DNA of 64,000 nt from an uncultured Arenicella sp. (GTDB lineage Bacteria; Pseudomonadota; Gammaproteobacteria; Arenicellales; Arenicellaceae): NCBI GenBank assembly GCA_938045295.1, contig CALINO010000032.1:1-64000 (forward strand), read 5' to 3'. The notes beneath the pieces were generated by a model. It had not been told where the DNA came from. It saw nothing but the letters and a program-made list of their open reading frames with translations, and did no database searches. Below, piece by piece: positions 52,550-62,176 of this stretch (the first letter of the stretch is position 1; the number at the start of each line of letters is the position of its first letter). The position numbers and the translations under genes were made by a program.

Positions 52550-53008
52550 ATGCCAAACAGATCCATGTCTTGGCAAAGTAACAAAAAAATACTGCTGGGT
52601 ATTTTTTGTTTGAACGCCACCATTGCTTTGGCATGGACGTATATGGGCGCTTGGATGGTATTGCCTTTTGCCGGTTTAGAGGTGCTATTGGTGGGTTTGG
52701 GTATGTACTACGTGTCGTGGAAGCTCAGCTTCAAACAAGTCATTACGCTTGAGAATGACTCTTTCATATTGCAAAAAGGCGTGTATTTTCCAAAACAAGA
52801 ATGGCACTGGCAACGCAGCCAAATAAGGCTAATAAAAACACCGAATCAATACCGAATGAGTGCGCCCAAGCTGCAGTTACAACATTTGAATCAAGTGGTG
52901 GAAGTGGGTGATTTTTTAAACCGAGATGAGAAAAAGCAACTGCGCGAGCTCATGGTGAATTTAAACATTCCTTTGCGCACACAAACCGCCGGCCGCACAA
53001 ACTATTGA
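52550..53008 (+). CDS. DUF2244-family integral membrane protein
   Basis: About 152 residues if started at ATG 52550; the frame is open to a TTG at 52505. Two adjacent membrane helices (LLGIFCLNATIALAWTYMGAWMVLPFAGLEVLLVGLGMYYVSWKL, residues about 17-60) are followed by a soluble part with QEWHWQRSQIRLI and VEVGDFLNRDEKKQLRELMVNL, as in DUF2244 proteins often found near cytochrome oxidase genes. Here no oxidase is nearby. Role unknown. Confidence 0.72.
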   Translation: MPNRSMSWQSNKKILLGIFCLNATIALAWTYMGAWMVLPFAGLEVLLVGLGMYYVSWKLSFKQVITLENDSFILQKGVYFPKQEWHWQRSQIRLIKTPNQYRMSAPKLQLQHLNQVVEVGDFLNRDEKKQLRELMVNLNIPLRTQTAGRTNY

Positions 53009-53011
53009 GCG

Positions 53012-54073
53012 ATGCAGTTATTCAAGTCATCTACTTGGGGTTCAATACTGGCCGCTCTGTTGTTCGTATTTTTAAGCGCGTGCAGTAACAACAACGCCCC
53101 CTACAGTGATTACAGCCAACGGTTATCAAACGTACTGGAAATCAACTTAGCGACAGCCGAGATAACCACAGTCACTGCACGCTACCCCAATTTCACCACG
53201 CCTAAGCTAGACACTGTTTATTCACAAAAAAACCGCATTAGCATTCGAGAGTTTTTAGGTTTACGCCAATGTAAATTACACACGGTGATTGCTCAAAGAA
53301 ATAGCCAAATGGGCAAAGTGGCAACGGCATCACAACTATTGAAAAACGATTTGGCCATTCTTGACACGGGGCCCCACTGCCTTCGTGTATTAGAAGAATC
53401 TGATCTGAAAAAAACGCTATCACAATACCTATCAGCAAAGCGCCAACAACTGCCAACCGTTCTTTGGAATGCGTTATTAGCGCAAGCAGAATACCGCACC
53501 TTATGGCGACAACGCTCCCATGACGCCAGTTACCCAGACACAGTTTCAAGTGCGTCGGTGGTCGATGACTTAGTATTACTAGATACTTTTGTGCGTCGTG
53601 TTTTAAGCGGCGATTATAAGGTCAGCGAAGCGCAATTTAGCCACATAGAGTTGGCATTAGGGCGCATACGCCACGGTGATGCGGGGCAATTATTATCCGA
53701 GTTATTACAGCTGCAATCGGCATTACAAATAGCCAACACTGTTGTTGAAAGCCGGTTAACCCAAAAGCTGTGTTTACAAGCAACACCCACGCCTAAAGCG
53801 AAACACGTTCAGAACGTGGTGAACAAATTTTTCATTACCAACGTTCAGGCAAGAGCGGTTAAATTACAACAACGCCATCAAGCGTTAATGCCAGCCATTC
53901 ATTCACTCGAAGGTTTATTACTCAAGTACGCCAACACCGATTATCAACAATGGGTTTCACAACGAAACCAATTGCTTAAAAGTGGCTTAAGGGCTGCGCA
54001 ACAGCATGCTAATAAACTGCAAGCCCTGTACAAACAATGCGGTTTGACGGTTGGCATTACACCACACGATTAA
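53012..54073 (+). CDS. DUF3080-family lipoprotein
   Basis: A 353-residue predicted lipoprotein with lipobox LSAC (Cys near residue 26) followed by Ser-Asn-Asn. SDYSQRLSNVLEI, the LRQCKLHTVIAQRNSQMGKVA region (residues about 88-110), DTGPHCLRVL, and WRQRSHD are typical of the DUF3080 family of gammaproteobacterial lipoproteins. The rest is helical. No function is known. It starts 3 nt after the DUF2244 gene, so the two are probably co-transcribed, and its end overlaps the convergent rhomboid gene by 4 nt. Confidence 0.75.
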   Translation: MQLFKSSTWGSILAALLFVFLSACSNNNAPYSDYSQRLSNVLEINLATAEITTVTARYPNFTTPKLDTVYSQKNRISIREFLGLRQCKLHTVIAQRNSQMGKVATASQLLKNDLAILDTGPHCLRVLEESDLKKTLSQYLSAKRQQLPTVLWNALLAQAEYRTLWRQRSHDASYPDTVSSASVVDDLVLLDTFVRRVLSGDYKVSEAQFSHIELALGRIRHGDAGQLLSELLQLQSALQIANTVVESRLTQKLCLQATPTPKAKHVQNVVNKFFITNVQARAVKLQQRHQALMPAIHSLEGLLLKYANTDYQQWVSQRNQLLKSGLRAAQQHANKLQALYKQCGLTVGITPHD

Positions 54074-54693
54074 AGCCGTTTTCTTTTCCAAGCCAAGGTT
54101 AAAACAGCGCCTATAATGGCACCGCCTATGTGCGCGAAGTGCGCAATATTGCCGCCAAAAATTGAAAAGCCAGTGATGCCACCGGTTAAGTCTATTAATA
54201 ACAACACCGGCACAAATACTTTTGCCGGTATCGGCACGGGCAGAAAAATCAACATGATTTTCTGATTGGGGAACAACATGGCAAACGCCACTAAAACCCC
54301 ATAGATTGCACCCGATGCGCCCACCATTGGTGGGCTAAATTGTTGCAGTGCGTATTGATACACCAGCTGAGAAATAATGGCCGCGCCAACGCCGCAACTC
54401 ATGTAAAAAGCCAATAAACGGCGACCGCCCCATACACGCTCCAATACTTGGCCAAAAAACCACAGCCCCATCATATTGAAAAGCAAATGAGTAAAACCAC
54501 CATGCAAGAACATGTGACTCAGTAATTGCCACACATCAAAATACGACGTTTGCCAACTGTACAACTCAAGCCCAGTTCTAGCGCCAGCAAATAATGCTTC
54601 TAGCGCAAAGTAAATCACAGTGGTGACGGCAATAATTCGATTGGTTGTTGAGTTGAGTAACGCTTTTACATTAATCATAAATTTATAATTCAC
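54070..54693 (-). CDS. rhomboid-family intramembrane serine protease
   Basis: A 207-residue protein with six membrane helices. The catalytic Ser127 is in VGASGAIYG, the His188 in AHFAHIGGAI, and the L1 loop/helix 2 motif HMFLHGGFTHLLFNMMGLWFFG (residues about 60-81) is complete. It cleaves membrane proteins within or near the bilayer of the inner membrane. No linked substrate is evident. Start at 54693, with an alternative ATG five codons downstream. Confidence 0.92.
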   Translation of the reverse strand: MNYKFMINVKALLNSTTNRIIAVTTVIYFALEALFAGARTGLELYSWQTSYFDVWQLLSHMFLHGGFTHLLFNMMGLWFFGQVLERVWGGRRLLAFYMSCGVGAAIISQLVYQYALQQFSPPMVGASGAIYGVLVAFAMLFPNQKIMLIFLPVPIPAKVFVPVLLLIDLTGGITGFSIFGGNIAHFAHIGGAIIGAVLTLAWKRKRL

Positions 54694-54738
54694 CGTCGCT
54701 ATATCATCATCAAGTCAACTTAAGGTTATACTTAAGCC

Positions 54739-55701
54739 ATGCAAACAATAAGTATAAACTCTAATGAATTGCGCGTGTCTCTTATTCCCTTAGGGGCACG
54801 CATTGTTGATATTGAATTTTCCGGTCATGGTTTATCGCTGCGATACAACCGTCTGGATGACTACAATAATGACGTTTTTTATTTAGGCGCTTCTGTTGGC
54901 CCTATTGCTAACCGTATTGCTGATGCCAGCATCACGATTGAAGGGCAGCACTTTTCGTTACCCAAAAATGAGGGTCATAATTGCTTGCACAGCGGCGGTG
55001 TTGGTTTTGACACCAAACTTTGGTCATTGGTTGAACACACTCAGAGCCAAGCCGTGTTTGAACTAAGCTATGACTTAGCTGATATTGGCATGGTAGGCAT
55101 ATTAAATACGCAAGCCATCTATCGTATTGAGGGCAACCAACTGAACATCGAATATCGTACGCGGTGCGATCACACCACGTACGTTAATACCACCAATCAT
55201 GTTTATTTGAACCTTTCTGGCCACCACAGCGAAAGCGATAATAAAGCCATCAACGATCATGAGTTCGAGTGTTACGGTGATAGCTATGTCATCGTTGACG
55301 AACAAAACATTCCAACCGGCCAAGTAACGAATTTTGAAGCACCACTGCATTGCAACATTAACGATTCATCGCCTACCGCAGGCGCTAACAAAGAGTTTGA
55401 AGGGCACGCAGACCATCACTTTAATGTTCAAAACAGCGATCACGCTGAGCAAACCACGCGCATGGCCAAAATAACGTCGAAAATCAGCAATATTGCGCTC
55501 GAAGTTTTCGGCAACTCACCGGGTTATCAGCTCTATACTGGCGCATTTTTAACCGAGCCGTTTGCAACATCCGGCGGCTTTTGTATTGAAACCCAATGCG
55601 CACCAGACGCCATCAATCAGCCCGGTTTATTCTCACCCTTACTTATTAAAGACCAACTGCGAATTCAAAAAACCGCGTTTATATTCACGCACAATAATTA
55701 G
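54739..55701 (+). CDS. aldose 1-epimerase (galactose mutarotase family)
   Basis: A 320-residue mutarotase. It shows GPIANRIADASI (residues about 55-66), the catalytic His in NCLHSGGVGFDTKLW (about 78-92), TNHVYLNLSGH (about 152-162, second His), and FEGHADHHF near residue 220-228 (family Asp). It interconverts anomers of galactose or glucose. It could assist the agar pathway by supplying alpha-galactose but sits 19 kb away with no agar-locus operator, so a general role is more likely. Confidence 0.9.
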   Translation: MQTISINSNELRVSLIPLGARIVDIEFSGHGLSLRYNRLDDYNNDVFYLGASVGPIANRIADASITIEGQHFSLPKNEGHNCLHSGGVGFDTKLWSLVEHTQSQAVFELSYDLADIGMVGILNTQAIYRIEGNQLNIEYRTRCDHTTYVNTTNHVYLNLSGHHSESDNKAINDHEFECYGDSYVIVDEQNIPTGQVTNFEAPLHCNINDSSPTAGANKEFEGHADHHFNVQNSDHAEQTTRMAKITSKISNIALEVFGNSPGYQLYTGAFLTEPFATSGGFCIETQCAPDAINQPGLFSPLLIKDQLRIQKTAFIFTHNN

Positions 55702-55729
55702 GCTAATACCCCAAGGCTTGCAGGCGGGT

Positions 55730-56473
55730 TTATTGAATCAAATTAGTAAGCTGTTGCTTAATAAGCATTAAGTCTTGTGGCCGCGAAAGCCGGTGATCAC
55801 CTGACTTCACATTAATCAGCGTCACGTCATCGCCTTGCAAGCACTCCAACACCTGTTGCGAACGCTGCCATGGCACCACGTCGTCAAGGCAGCCGTGTAT
55901 TAAACACACCGGTATCGTCAGCGGTATTGATTGCTCTAACAAACAGTGCTGCTGGCCGTCATTAAGCAAGTGTTGGTAAATTCGGTAAGGCTGCTGATCA
56001 TCGTATTGATTGGCCACGGAGTAATATCGTCGCGCTTCATCACGGTCATCGGCTTCTAAGTTTGCGTTTTTAAGGCGCTCGGTGTAATAGCGCGTCATAT
56101 CCGCCGCACAAGCAATCAGCAATAAACCGCGCGCAATATCGGGCCGTTTGAGTGCGGCCAGCAGTGCAATCCAAGCGCCCATTGAGCTGCCCACTAACAC
56201 AACTTTTTTATTACACGCCACACGGTCAATAATGCTTAAGGTGTCGCTTAGCCACGCAGAAATACTACCGTCAGCAAAATCACCGCCTGAATCGCCATGG
56301 CCTGAATAATCAAAGCGCACATATTCGACGCCATGAACTTGGCAAAATTGCTCCAGCGCTACGGCTTTATCACCGTGGCGGTTTGAATTAAAACCACCGC
56401 AAAAAATCACGCACACCTTGTCACCGGCGCAGTGATCATACGCAATGCGAAGGCCATTATTAAGTAGAGTCAT
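55730..56473 (-). CDS. alpha/beta hydrolase
   Basis: About 247 residues from ATG 56473; the frame is open to 56518. The nucleophile elbow is VGSSMGAW (Ser near residue 93), preceded by FCGGFNSNRHGDKAVALE and YVRFDYSGHGDSGGDFADGS. The Asp is in HGCLDDVVPW and the His in SGDHRLSRP near the end. Similar to short palmitoyl-protein-thioesterase/ABHD10-like hydrolases. Substrate unknown. Convergent with the epimerase gene and divergent from polB. Confidence 0.85.
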   Translation of the reverse strand: MTLLNNGLRIAYDHCAGDKVCVIFCGGFNSNRHGDKAVALEQFCQVHGVEYVRFDYSGHGDSGGDFADGSISAWLSDTLSIIDRVACNKKVVLVGSSMGAWIALLAALKRPDIARGLLLIACAADMTRYYTERLKNANLEADDRDEARRYYSVANQYDDQQPYRIYQHLLNDGQQHCLLEQSIPLTIPVCLIHGCLDDVVPWQRSQQVLECLQGDDVTLINVKSGDHRLSRPQDLMLIKQQLTNLIQ

Positions 56474-56602
56474 CAAAACACAAACACCGTTACTGTCATA
56501 CACACCATTGATACACAATCCGCCAATCTAACATGCAACAGCGGTATACTCACCAAAGAAACTAATACTCAACGCATTTACTCGCAATATTAAAGCCCCC
56601 AG

Positions 56603-59050
56603 ATGAACGCCCAACAACGACACGGTTTTTTGTTATCAAATTCCAGTCGTGACGTGGGCCAACACACGGAAGTGGAATACTGGCTAGCAACCGACGAGGG
56701 GCCGGTGCGCTTGTGCGTTGCATTGCAAAAACAGATATTTTTTATTCCAGCCCAAGATAAAGAAACGGCTTGGTCATTGTGCGCAAAATACCGCGGCTTA
56801 GTTAGTTTCAAAGAGCTTGAACTAAAGACATTTTCTGGGCAAGCCGTGGTCGGCGTGTATTGCGACACTCTGCATGTTGCATACCAATTACAAAAGTCAT
56901 TTAAGGCGGCGAGCATTGAGGTATTAGAAGGCGATATTCGAGCGCACGAGCGTTACTTAATTGAACGCTTTATTTATGGCAGCCTTAGTTTTAGTGGCGA
57001 ACGCGTGAGTGATAGCCGCCTTACTGACCAGAACATTCAATACGCTCAATATTCGCAGGTCAAGGTTAAACCATCGCATTACCAACCTGCCTTAAGCGCC
57101 ATTTCCTTAGACATTGAGTGCGCCATGAACGGCGAGTTATTTTCAATTGGCTTAGCCGGTGACTATACCAGTAACGATAGCAGCGACTGTACAAGCAAGC
57201 ATCCTGGCGACACTGATGGTCAACCCATCAGAGAAGTGTTAATGATTGGCACGCCCGAGCCTTGTGCCACTCAAGTGCGGTGGTTTGCTAATGAAAAGTC
57301 ATTGCTATTGGGCCTAGTCGAGCGCATTGCATTGCATGATCCAGATCTCATTATCGGTTGGAATGTGGTCAACTTTGATTTTCAAGTTTTAATGAAACGC
57401 GCTCAGCGGCACGGTTTACAGCTGGCGCTTGGGCGAGCCAACACACACGCCACATGGCGCGCTGACCGCAATGATCGCCACAAAGGCTATATTACAGTGC
57501 CGGGGCGAATGGTCATTGATGGCATTGCCGCGCTTAAGTCTGCCACTTGGAGCTTTGACAGTTTTTCCTTAGAAAACGTGGCGCAAACCTTACTCAATAA
57601 AGGCAAAAAAGTGGCCCGCACGGTGGAAGATCGCGTGGCCGAAATTGTGCACAACTTTCATCATGACAAACCCGCACTTGCGGCTTATAACTTACAAGAC
57701 TGCACCTTAGTTCTAGAGGTCTTTAAACACACCAACATTATTGACTATTTAGTATTACGCAGCCAAATGACGGGCTTAGAGCTGGATCGCATTGGTGGGT
57801 CGGTGGCGGCGTTTACCAACCTGTATTTGCCGCACTTGCATCGCGGCGGTTACATCGCCCCTAATTTGCCAGCCGACGGTGGCCTTGCCAGCCCTGGGGG
57901 TTACGTCATGGACTCCAAACCCGGTTTGTATCGTAATGTGTTGGTGCTTGATTTTAAAAGCCTGTACCCGTCGATTATTCGTACCTTTAAAGTCGACCCC
58001 ATGGGGTTAATCGAAGGCTTGGCCAACCCCGAGCAAAGCATACCGGGCTTTCGTGGCGCCAAATTTGATCGTGAGAAACACTTTTTACCCAAAATCATCA
58101 GCGACCTTTGGCAACAACGAGACCACGCTAAAAAGAACCATGACGGTGTGCGTTCGCAAGCCATCAAAATCATTATGAATTCTTTTTACGGCGTATTGGG
58201 CTCTGGCGGTTGCCGCTTTTACGATACCCGCCTAGCCAGCTCCATCACCATGCGCGGCCATGAAATCATGCAGACCACCAGCCAATGGATAGAACAACAG
58301 GGCTACACCGTTATCTACGGTGACACTGACTCAACCTTTGTGTCTCTAGACGACCATCTCAGCCCCAGTGCATGCCGAGACATCGGCCAGCAACTCACTG
58401 ACCACATTAACCAGCAATGGCGAACGCACTTACAGCAACAGTATCAATTAGAGTGCCTATTAGAAATTGAGTTTGAAACTCATTTTAGCCGTTTCTTAAT
58501 GCCGACAATTCGCGGCTCTGACACGGGCAGTAAAAAACGCTACGCCGGTTTAACCGTCGACACAAAGACCGAGCAAGAAACCATTATATTTAAAGGGCTG
58601 GAAAACGTACGCACCGACTGGACACAACTAGCGCGCTCGTTTCAAGCCCAGCTATTCGACCGCATCTTTCACGAACAAGACCCCACCGAACTGGTGCAGA
58701 GTACCGTCAACGAAGTTCTAACTGGCCAACGCGACGCCGACTTAGTCTACAGTAAACGCTTACGCCGCAAGCTCAGCCATTACGTGAAAAATGTGCCGCC
58801 GCAAGTGCGTGCGGCCAGACTCGCCGACCAAGAAAATCAACGGCAGGGTAAGTCGCTGAAGTATCAAAACAAAGGGCTTATCGCCTATCTAATCACCAAT
58901 AATGGCCCAGAGCCCGTTGAATACCAACACAGCCCTATTGACTATGATCACTACATAGAAAAGCAGCTAAAACCCATCGCCGATGGCATTTTACCGTTTG
59001 TTGGGCTGAATTTTGATCGCTTAATTTCAGCCCAAGGAGAGTTGTTTTAA
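56603..59050 (+). CDS. polB: DNA polymerase II (family B)
   Basis: An 815-residue family B polymerase, slightly longer than E. coli PolB (783). The proofreading exonuclease motif I is LDIECAMNGELFSIG (residues about 170-184) and Exo II is IIGWNVVNFDF (about 250-260). Polymerase motif A is DFKSLYPSIIRTF (about 449-461), motif B KIIMNSFYGVLGSGG (about 527-541) and motif C YGDTDSTF (about 572-579). All catalytic acids are present. It is used in translesion and restart synthesis. I found no clear LexA box upstream. Extra residues lie between about 190-215, a Ser/Asp-rich insertion. Confidence 0.96.
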   Translation: MNAQQRHGFLLSNSSRDVGQHTEVEYWLATDEGPVRLCVALQKQIFFIPAQDKETAWSLCAKYRGLVSFKELELKTFSGQAVVGVYCDTLHVAYQLQKSFKAASIEVLEGDIRAHERYLIERFIYGSLSFSGERVSDSRLTDQNIQYAQYSQVKVKPSHYQPALSAISLDIECAMNGELFSIGLAGDYTSNDSSDCTSKHPGDTDGQPIREVLMIGTPEPCATQVRWFANEKSLLLGLVERIALHDPDLIIGWNVVNFDFQVLMKRAQRHGLQLALGRANTHATWRADRNDRHKGYITVPGRMVIDGIAALKSATWSFDSFSLENVAQTLLNKGKKVARTVEDRVAEIVHNFHHDKPALAAYNLQDCTLVLEVFKHTNIIDYLVLRSQMTGLELDRIGGSVAAFTNLYLPHLHRGGYIAPNLPADGGLASPGGYVMDSKPGLYRNVLVLDFKSLYPSIIRTFKVDPMGLIEGLANPEQSIPGFRGAKFDREKHFLPKIISDLWQQRDHAKKNHDGVRSQAIKIIMNSFYGVLGSGGCRFYDTRLASSITMRGHEIMQTTSQWIEQQGYTVIYGDTDSTFVSLDDHLSPSACRDIGQQLTDHINQQWRTHLQQQYQLECLLEIEFETHFSRFLMPTIRGSDTGSKKRYAGLTVDTKTEQETIIFKGLENVRTDWTQLARSFQAQLFDRIFHEQDPTELVQSTVNEVLTGQRDADLVYSKRLRRKLSHYVKNVPPQVRAARLADQENQRQGKSLKYQNKGLIAYLITNNGPEPVEYQHSPIDYDHYIEKQLKPIADGILPFVGLNFDRLISAQGELF

Positions 59051-59242
59051 CGCTTTTTAAAAAAGTAAGCCAACTTGAGTTTTAAAGATAATTTACATTT
59101 CAAACGCCACTTAATAGTCAAAACGCCCATTAAGCGACAAATGCACACTCGCCTATAACACTTTTTTACAAAAGAGTTAAAAGCCACCCCCTATACTGAG
59201 CACAATCAATAACCATACCAAGTCATACAGAGGGGTATTACT
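59051..59242. other. gap upstream of the TM-helix gene
   Basis: 192 nt with AT-rich, promoter-like sequence in its second half and a strong ribosome-binding site (AGAGGGG) before 59243. No other feature was seen. Confidence 0.4.
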
Positions 59243-60397
59243 ATGAGTAGTTTGATAGAGCAGGTTCAGGCCACCCTAGGGCCTGTTTTTTCCAGCACGT
59301 TGGGGCATGCATTAATCGGTCTTGCGATCTTGATTATTGGCCTTATTGTGGTGAAGTTTATCACTGGCATATTTAAGAAGTTGCTGGCCAAGGTTGATTT
59401 CTTACAAGAGCACAATTTGGCCACTCCGGTTGTGTCTTTAATAAAAGCCGTGCTAACCATCTTTGTTTTAATGGCGGTATTACAGCACTTTGGCTTAACC
59501 GATGTGTTAGCACCACTGAAAAATATGGTGGATCAATTTCTGGCCGCCGTGCCGCGCATTATTGGTGCCGGTGTGGTTGGTTATGCAGGCTGGGTCATCG
59601 CTAAAATTGTGTCTGAGCTGGTTGGGGTCGGCTTAGGCAGCGTAGATAAACAACTGGCGTTAAGAACCGGCAATGACGAACTTAAAGTATCTAAGTTTGG
59701 CAGTGCCTTTATCTTCGGTGGCATTTTATTACCGATCGTGGTGGCCGCATTGGGTGTATTAAACATTCCTTCGATCACCTTACCTGCCACTGACATGATC
59801 AATAAATTAATGTCGGCCGTGCCGAATGTCGTTGGCGCTGGCATCATTTTATTAGTGACTTACTTTGTGGCCAAATTCGTGGTGTATATGTTAAGCGGCT
59901 TATTAGATGGCATGGGCGTCAACGAATTGCCAGCAAAAATGGGCTTCAGTAATTTGTTTTCTGAATCATTCACACTGAACAAATTAATTGGCTCTGCGGT
60001 TATCTTTTTCTCAATGCTGACCGCCACCACCGCCGCAGTTAACTTACTCGGCATAGAAGTGGTTTCAAACATCTTTGCCAAAGTACTTGAGTTTGGCGGC
60101 GGTATATTAGTTGGCGGCGTCATCTTAGTCATCGGTAACTTCTTAAGCACACTGGCACACCAAAAATTAGTGGCCGCTGGCAATGGCGGTATAGCCAACA
60201 TTGCTCGCGTGGCAATTTTAGGCTTGGTGCTGGCAATGGGCTTACGTTCAATGGGCTTGGCCGACAACATCGTTAACATGGCCTTTGGTTTCACCATCGG
60301 TGCCGTGGCCGTAGCCACCGCGTTGGCCTTTGGCTTAGGTGGTCGTGATGCAGCGAAAACCGTTGCGGATAACTGGGCCGAGAAAATTAAAAAATAA
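59243..60397 (+). CDS. TM-helix-repeat (mechanosensitive-channel-like) membrane protein
   Basis: A 384-residue inner-membrane protein with about nine hydrophobic segments, organised as repeats of the conserved TM-helix unit (LGHALIGLAILIIGLIVVKFI; AVPRIIGAGVVGYAGWVIAKIVSEL; AVPNVVGAGIILLVTYFVAKFV). It ends in an MscS TM3-like segment, TALAFGLGGRDAAKTVADNW (residues about 358-377). The beta and alpha-beta cytosolic domains of MscS are absent. Relatives such as Pseudomonas CmpX influence membrane stress signalling. It heads a group with a DUF481 protein and a true MscS, suggesting an osmotic or salt response. Confidence 0.82.
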   Translation: MSSLIEQVQATLGPVFSSTLGHALIGLAILIIGLIVVKFITGIFKKLLAKVDFLQEHNLATPVVSLIKAVLTIFVLMAVLQHFGLTDVLAPLKNMVDQFLAAVPRIIGAGVVGYAGWVIAKIVSELVGVGLGSVDKQLALRTGNDELKVSKFGSAFIFGGILLPIVVAALGVLNIPSITLPATDMINKLMSAVPNVVGAGIILLVTYFVAKFVVYMLSGLLDGMGVNELPAKMGFSNLFSESFTLNKLIGSAVIFFSMLTATTAAVNLLGIEVVSNIFAKVLEFGGGILVGGVILVIGNFLSTLAHQKLVAAGNGGIANIARVAILGLVLAMGLRSMGLADNIVNMAFGFTIGAVAVATALAFGLGGRDAAKTVADNWAEKIKK

Positions 60398-60422
60398 ACA
60401 CGTACCTTTTTACTAGTATCAG

Positions 60423-60446
60423 AAGGGGCTCACTCGAGCCCCTTTT
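60423..60446 (+). terminator. terminator-like hairpin after TM-helix gene
   Basis: Stem AAGGGGCT/AGCCCCTT with a 6-nt loop and four T residues, 25 nt after the stop codon. Confidence 0.75.
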
Positions 60447-60495
60447 CAATACCATTAATATTTTATTCATTTCATACATTTAAGAGAGAACCACT

Positions 60496-61227
60496 ATGAT
60501 TAAAAAAACCCTACCAGCACTTTTAGTAGCAATGTTAGCCGCAAGCAATGTGAGCGCTGAAGGCTGGAAAGGCCAAGGCGAAGCTGGCCTCATTAAAGCC
60601 AGCGGTAACACTGAAAGCGAGAATATCAACGCTGGCCTTAACTTTAAAAAAGAAGGCGATGTTATTACGCATGAAATTGATTTTTCAACTTACAAAGCAT
60701 CTACCGACAGTGTAGATTCAGCCGACAGCCTAGCGGCGTCTTACACACTAAAGTATAAGTTCACTGAACGCAGCTTCGCGTTTGGCTCGCTGAGTTATTT
60801 AGACGACGACTTTGATGGTTTTACCGAACAAACAAGTGCGGCTATTGGTTATGGCTATTCGGTGATTGATACCGAGCCAACTAAATGGGATTTAGGGATT
60901 GGCGTGGGCTACAGAGACACCAGCGAATTAATTAAATTAGAAGACGGTACTGAATTAGAAGGCATGGACTTAAGTGGTGCGACGTTAGTGTTATTGTCTG
61001 ACTACGCAAGTCAGTTGACCGAGAACACTCAGTTAGTCGACAAATTTCGCGCAGAAATTGGTTCCGACAATTCGTTTATTGAAAACGATTTGGCATTAGT
61101 TGTTTCCATGAACGAGAAATTCGCCTTAAAAGCAGGTATCTTAGTTCGCCACAACACCGATCCTGCGCCAGGTGCGGATGACACCGACACCATTACAAGC
61201 TTGAATTTGGTGTATAACTTCAACTAA
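60496..61227 (+). CDS. DUF481-family outer-membrane protein (YdiY-like)
   Basis: A 243-residue protein with a signal peptide (LPALLVAMLAASNVSAEG, cleaved near residue 22). It has the DUF481 start GWKGQGEAGLIKASGNTESENINAGLNF and then alternating beta strands ending in LNLVYNFN with terminal Asn after Phe. It is a predicted small beta-barrel of the outer membrane. Members such as YdiY are acid- or salt-inducible, though function is unknown. It lies between two mechanosensitive-type genes. Confidence 0.85.
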   Translation: MIKKTLPALLVAMLAASNVSAEGWKGQGEAGLIKASGNTESENINAGLNFKKEGDVITHEIDFSTYKASTDSVDSADSLAASYTLKYKFTERSFAFGSLSYLDDDFDGFTEQTSAAIGYGYSVIDTEPTKWDLGIGVGYRDTSELIKLEDGTELEGMDLSGATLVLLSDYASQLTENTQLVDKFRAEIGSDNSFIENDLALVVSMNEKFALKAGILVRHNTDPAPGADDTDTITSLNLVYNFN

Positions 61228-61264
61228 GTTTTATTGTAAAAACTCATCCAACAACGGAGACACC

Positions 61265-62080
61265 ATGGAACAGTTAGAAGCCTATCTGCCTATGATCAAA
61301 GAGAATGCAATGCTGTACGGCATTAACTTTGTTAAAGCACTTGCCATTTTCATTATTGGTAAGTTTATTGTAAAAATCATTGCCAACGCCATTGGTCGAG
61401 GCATGGCAAAATCTGGCTCAGATGAAATGCTGGCCAAGTTTGTTACTAACATTGCGTTCGCACTAATGCTTACCTTTGTGGTGATTGCCGCCATTTCGCA
61501 ACTGGGCGTTCAAACCGCATCGTTGGTCGCCATACTCGGTGCCGCTGGTTTGGCCGTTGGCTTAGCCCTACAAGGCTCTTTAGCCAACTTTGCGGCCGGT
61601 GTAATGGCGATTATTTTTCGCCCTTACAACGTGGGCGATGTGGTTGAAGTGGCGGGCATGACCGGTCAAGTGGAAGAGGTGGATATTTTCACCACCACAT
61701 TGCGTTTGCCTGATAAAACTAAAATCATCATTCCTAACGGGCAAGCACTGGAAGGGCCAATCACTAATTTCACTGAAGCAGGCAACCGCCGCATGGACTT
61801 GGCAGTTGGCATTTCGTACGACGCCGATATTGAACAGGCACGTAAGGTGATTTTAGAAGCTATTTCAACTTCTGATTACGTACTAGACTCACCGGCACCA
61901 AGTGTGGGTGTAAGCGAACTGGCCGATAACAGCGTCAACTTAACCGTACGCCCATGGGCAAAAGCGGCGGATCACCCGGCAGCAACGCTGGAGCTATTAG
62001 AGAAAATCAAAGTAGCACTGGATGCGGCTGACATTGGCATTCCGTACCCACAACGTGACGTGCATATTTATAACCACTAA
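61265..62080 (+). CDS. small-conductance mechanosensitive channel MscS
   Basis: A 271-residue MscS, near the E. coli length (286). The pore helix TM3 is AILGAAGLAVGLALQGSLANFAAGVMAI (residues about 89-116), followed by the beta domain FRPYNVGDVVEVAGMTGQVEEVDIFTTTLRLPDKTKIIIPNG (about 118-159). The C-terminal alpha-beta domain ends IPYPQRDVHIYN. It opens under membrane tension to release solutes on hypo-osmotic shock. Starts 37 nt after the DUF481 gene, so co-transcription is likely. Confidence 0.95.
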   Translation: MEQLEAYLPMIKENAMLYGINFVKALAIFIIGKFIVKIIANAIGRGMAKSGSDEMLAKFVTNIAFALMLTFVVIAAISQLGVQTASLVAILGAAGLAVGLALQGSLANFAAGVMAIIFRPYNVGDVVEVAGMTGQVEEVDIFTTTLRLPDKTKIIIPNGQALEGPITNFTEAGNRRMDLAVGISYDADIEQARKVILEAISTSDYVLDSPAPSVGVSELADNSVNLTVRPWAKAADHPAATLELLEKIKVALDAADIGIPYPQRDVHIYNH

Positions 62081-62103
62081 AAATATACACCCAGTCACAC
62101 ATT

Positions 62104-62144
62104 AAAAACGGCGATGCTTTTTGTTAAGCATCGCCGTTTTTTTA
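62104..62144. terminator. bidirectional Rho-independent terminator
   Basis: A long perfect stem (AAAAACGGCGATGCTT with its complement) and seven T residues on the plus strand. It separates the convergent MscS and C25 peptidase 3 genes. Confidence 0.92.
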
Positions 62145-62176
62145 TTGAAGACTAGACTAAGAGAAACTCATCAGGG

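Noticed and set aside
54739-55701. Aldose epimerase as a member of the agar locus
   Set aside because: It is 19 kb from the GH50 operon, among unrelated genes and without the shared operator motif.
56520-56602. LexA box upstream of polB
   Set aside because: E. coli polB is SOS-controlled, so I looked for CTGT-N8-ACAG. The nearest match keeps only one good half-site (ACAG) and has CTAA for CTGT.
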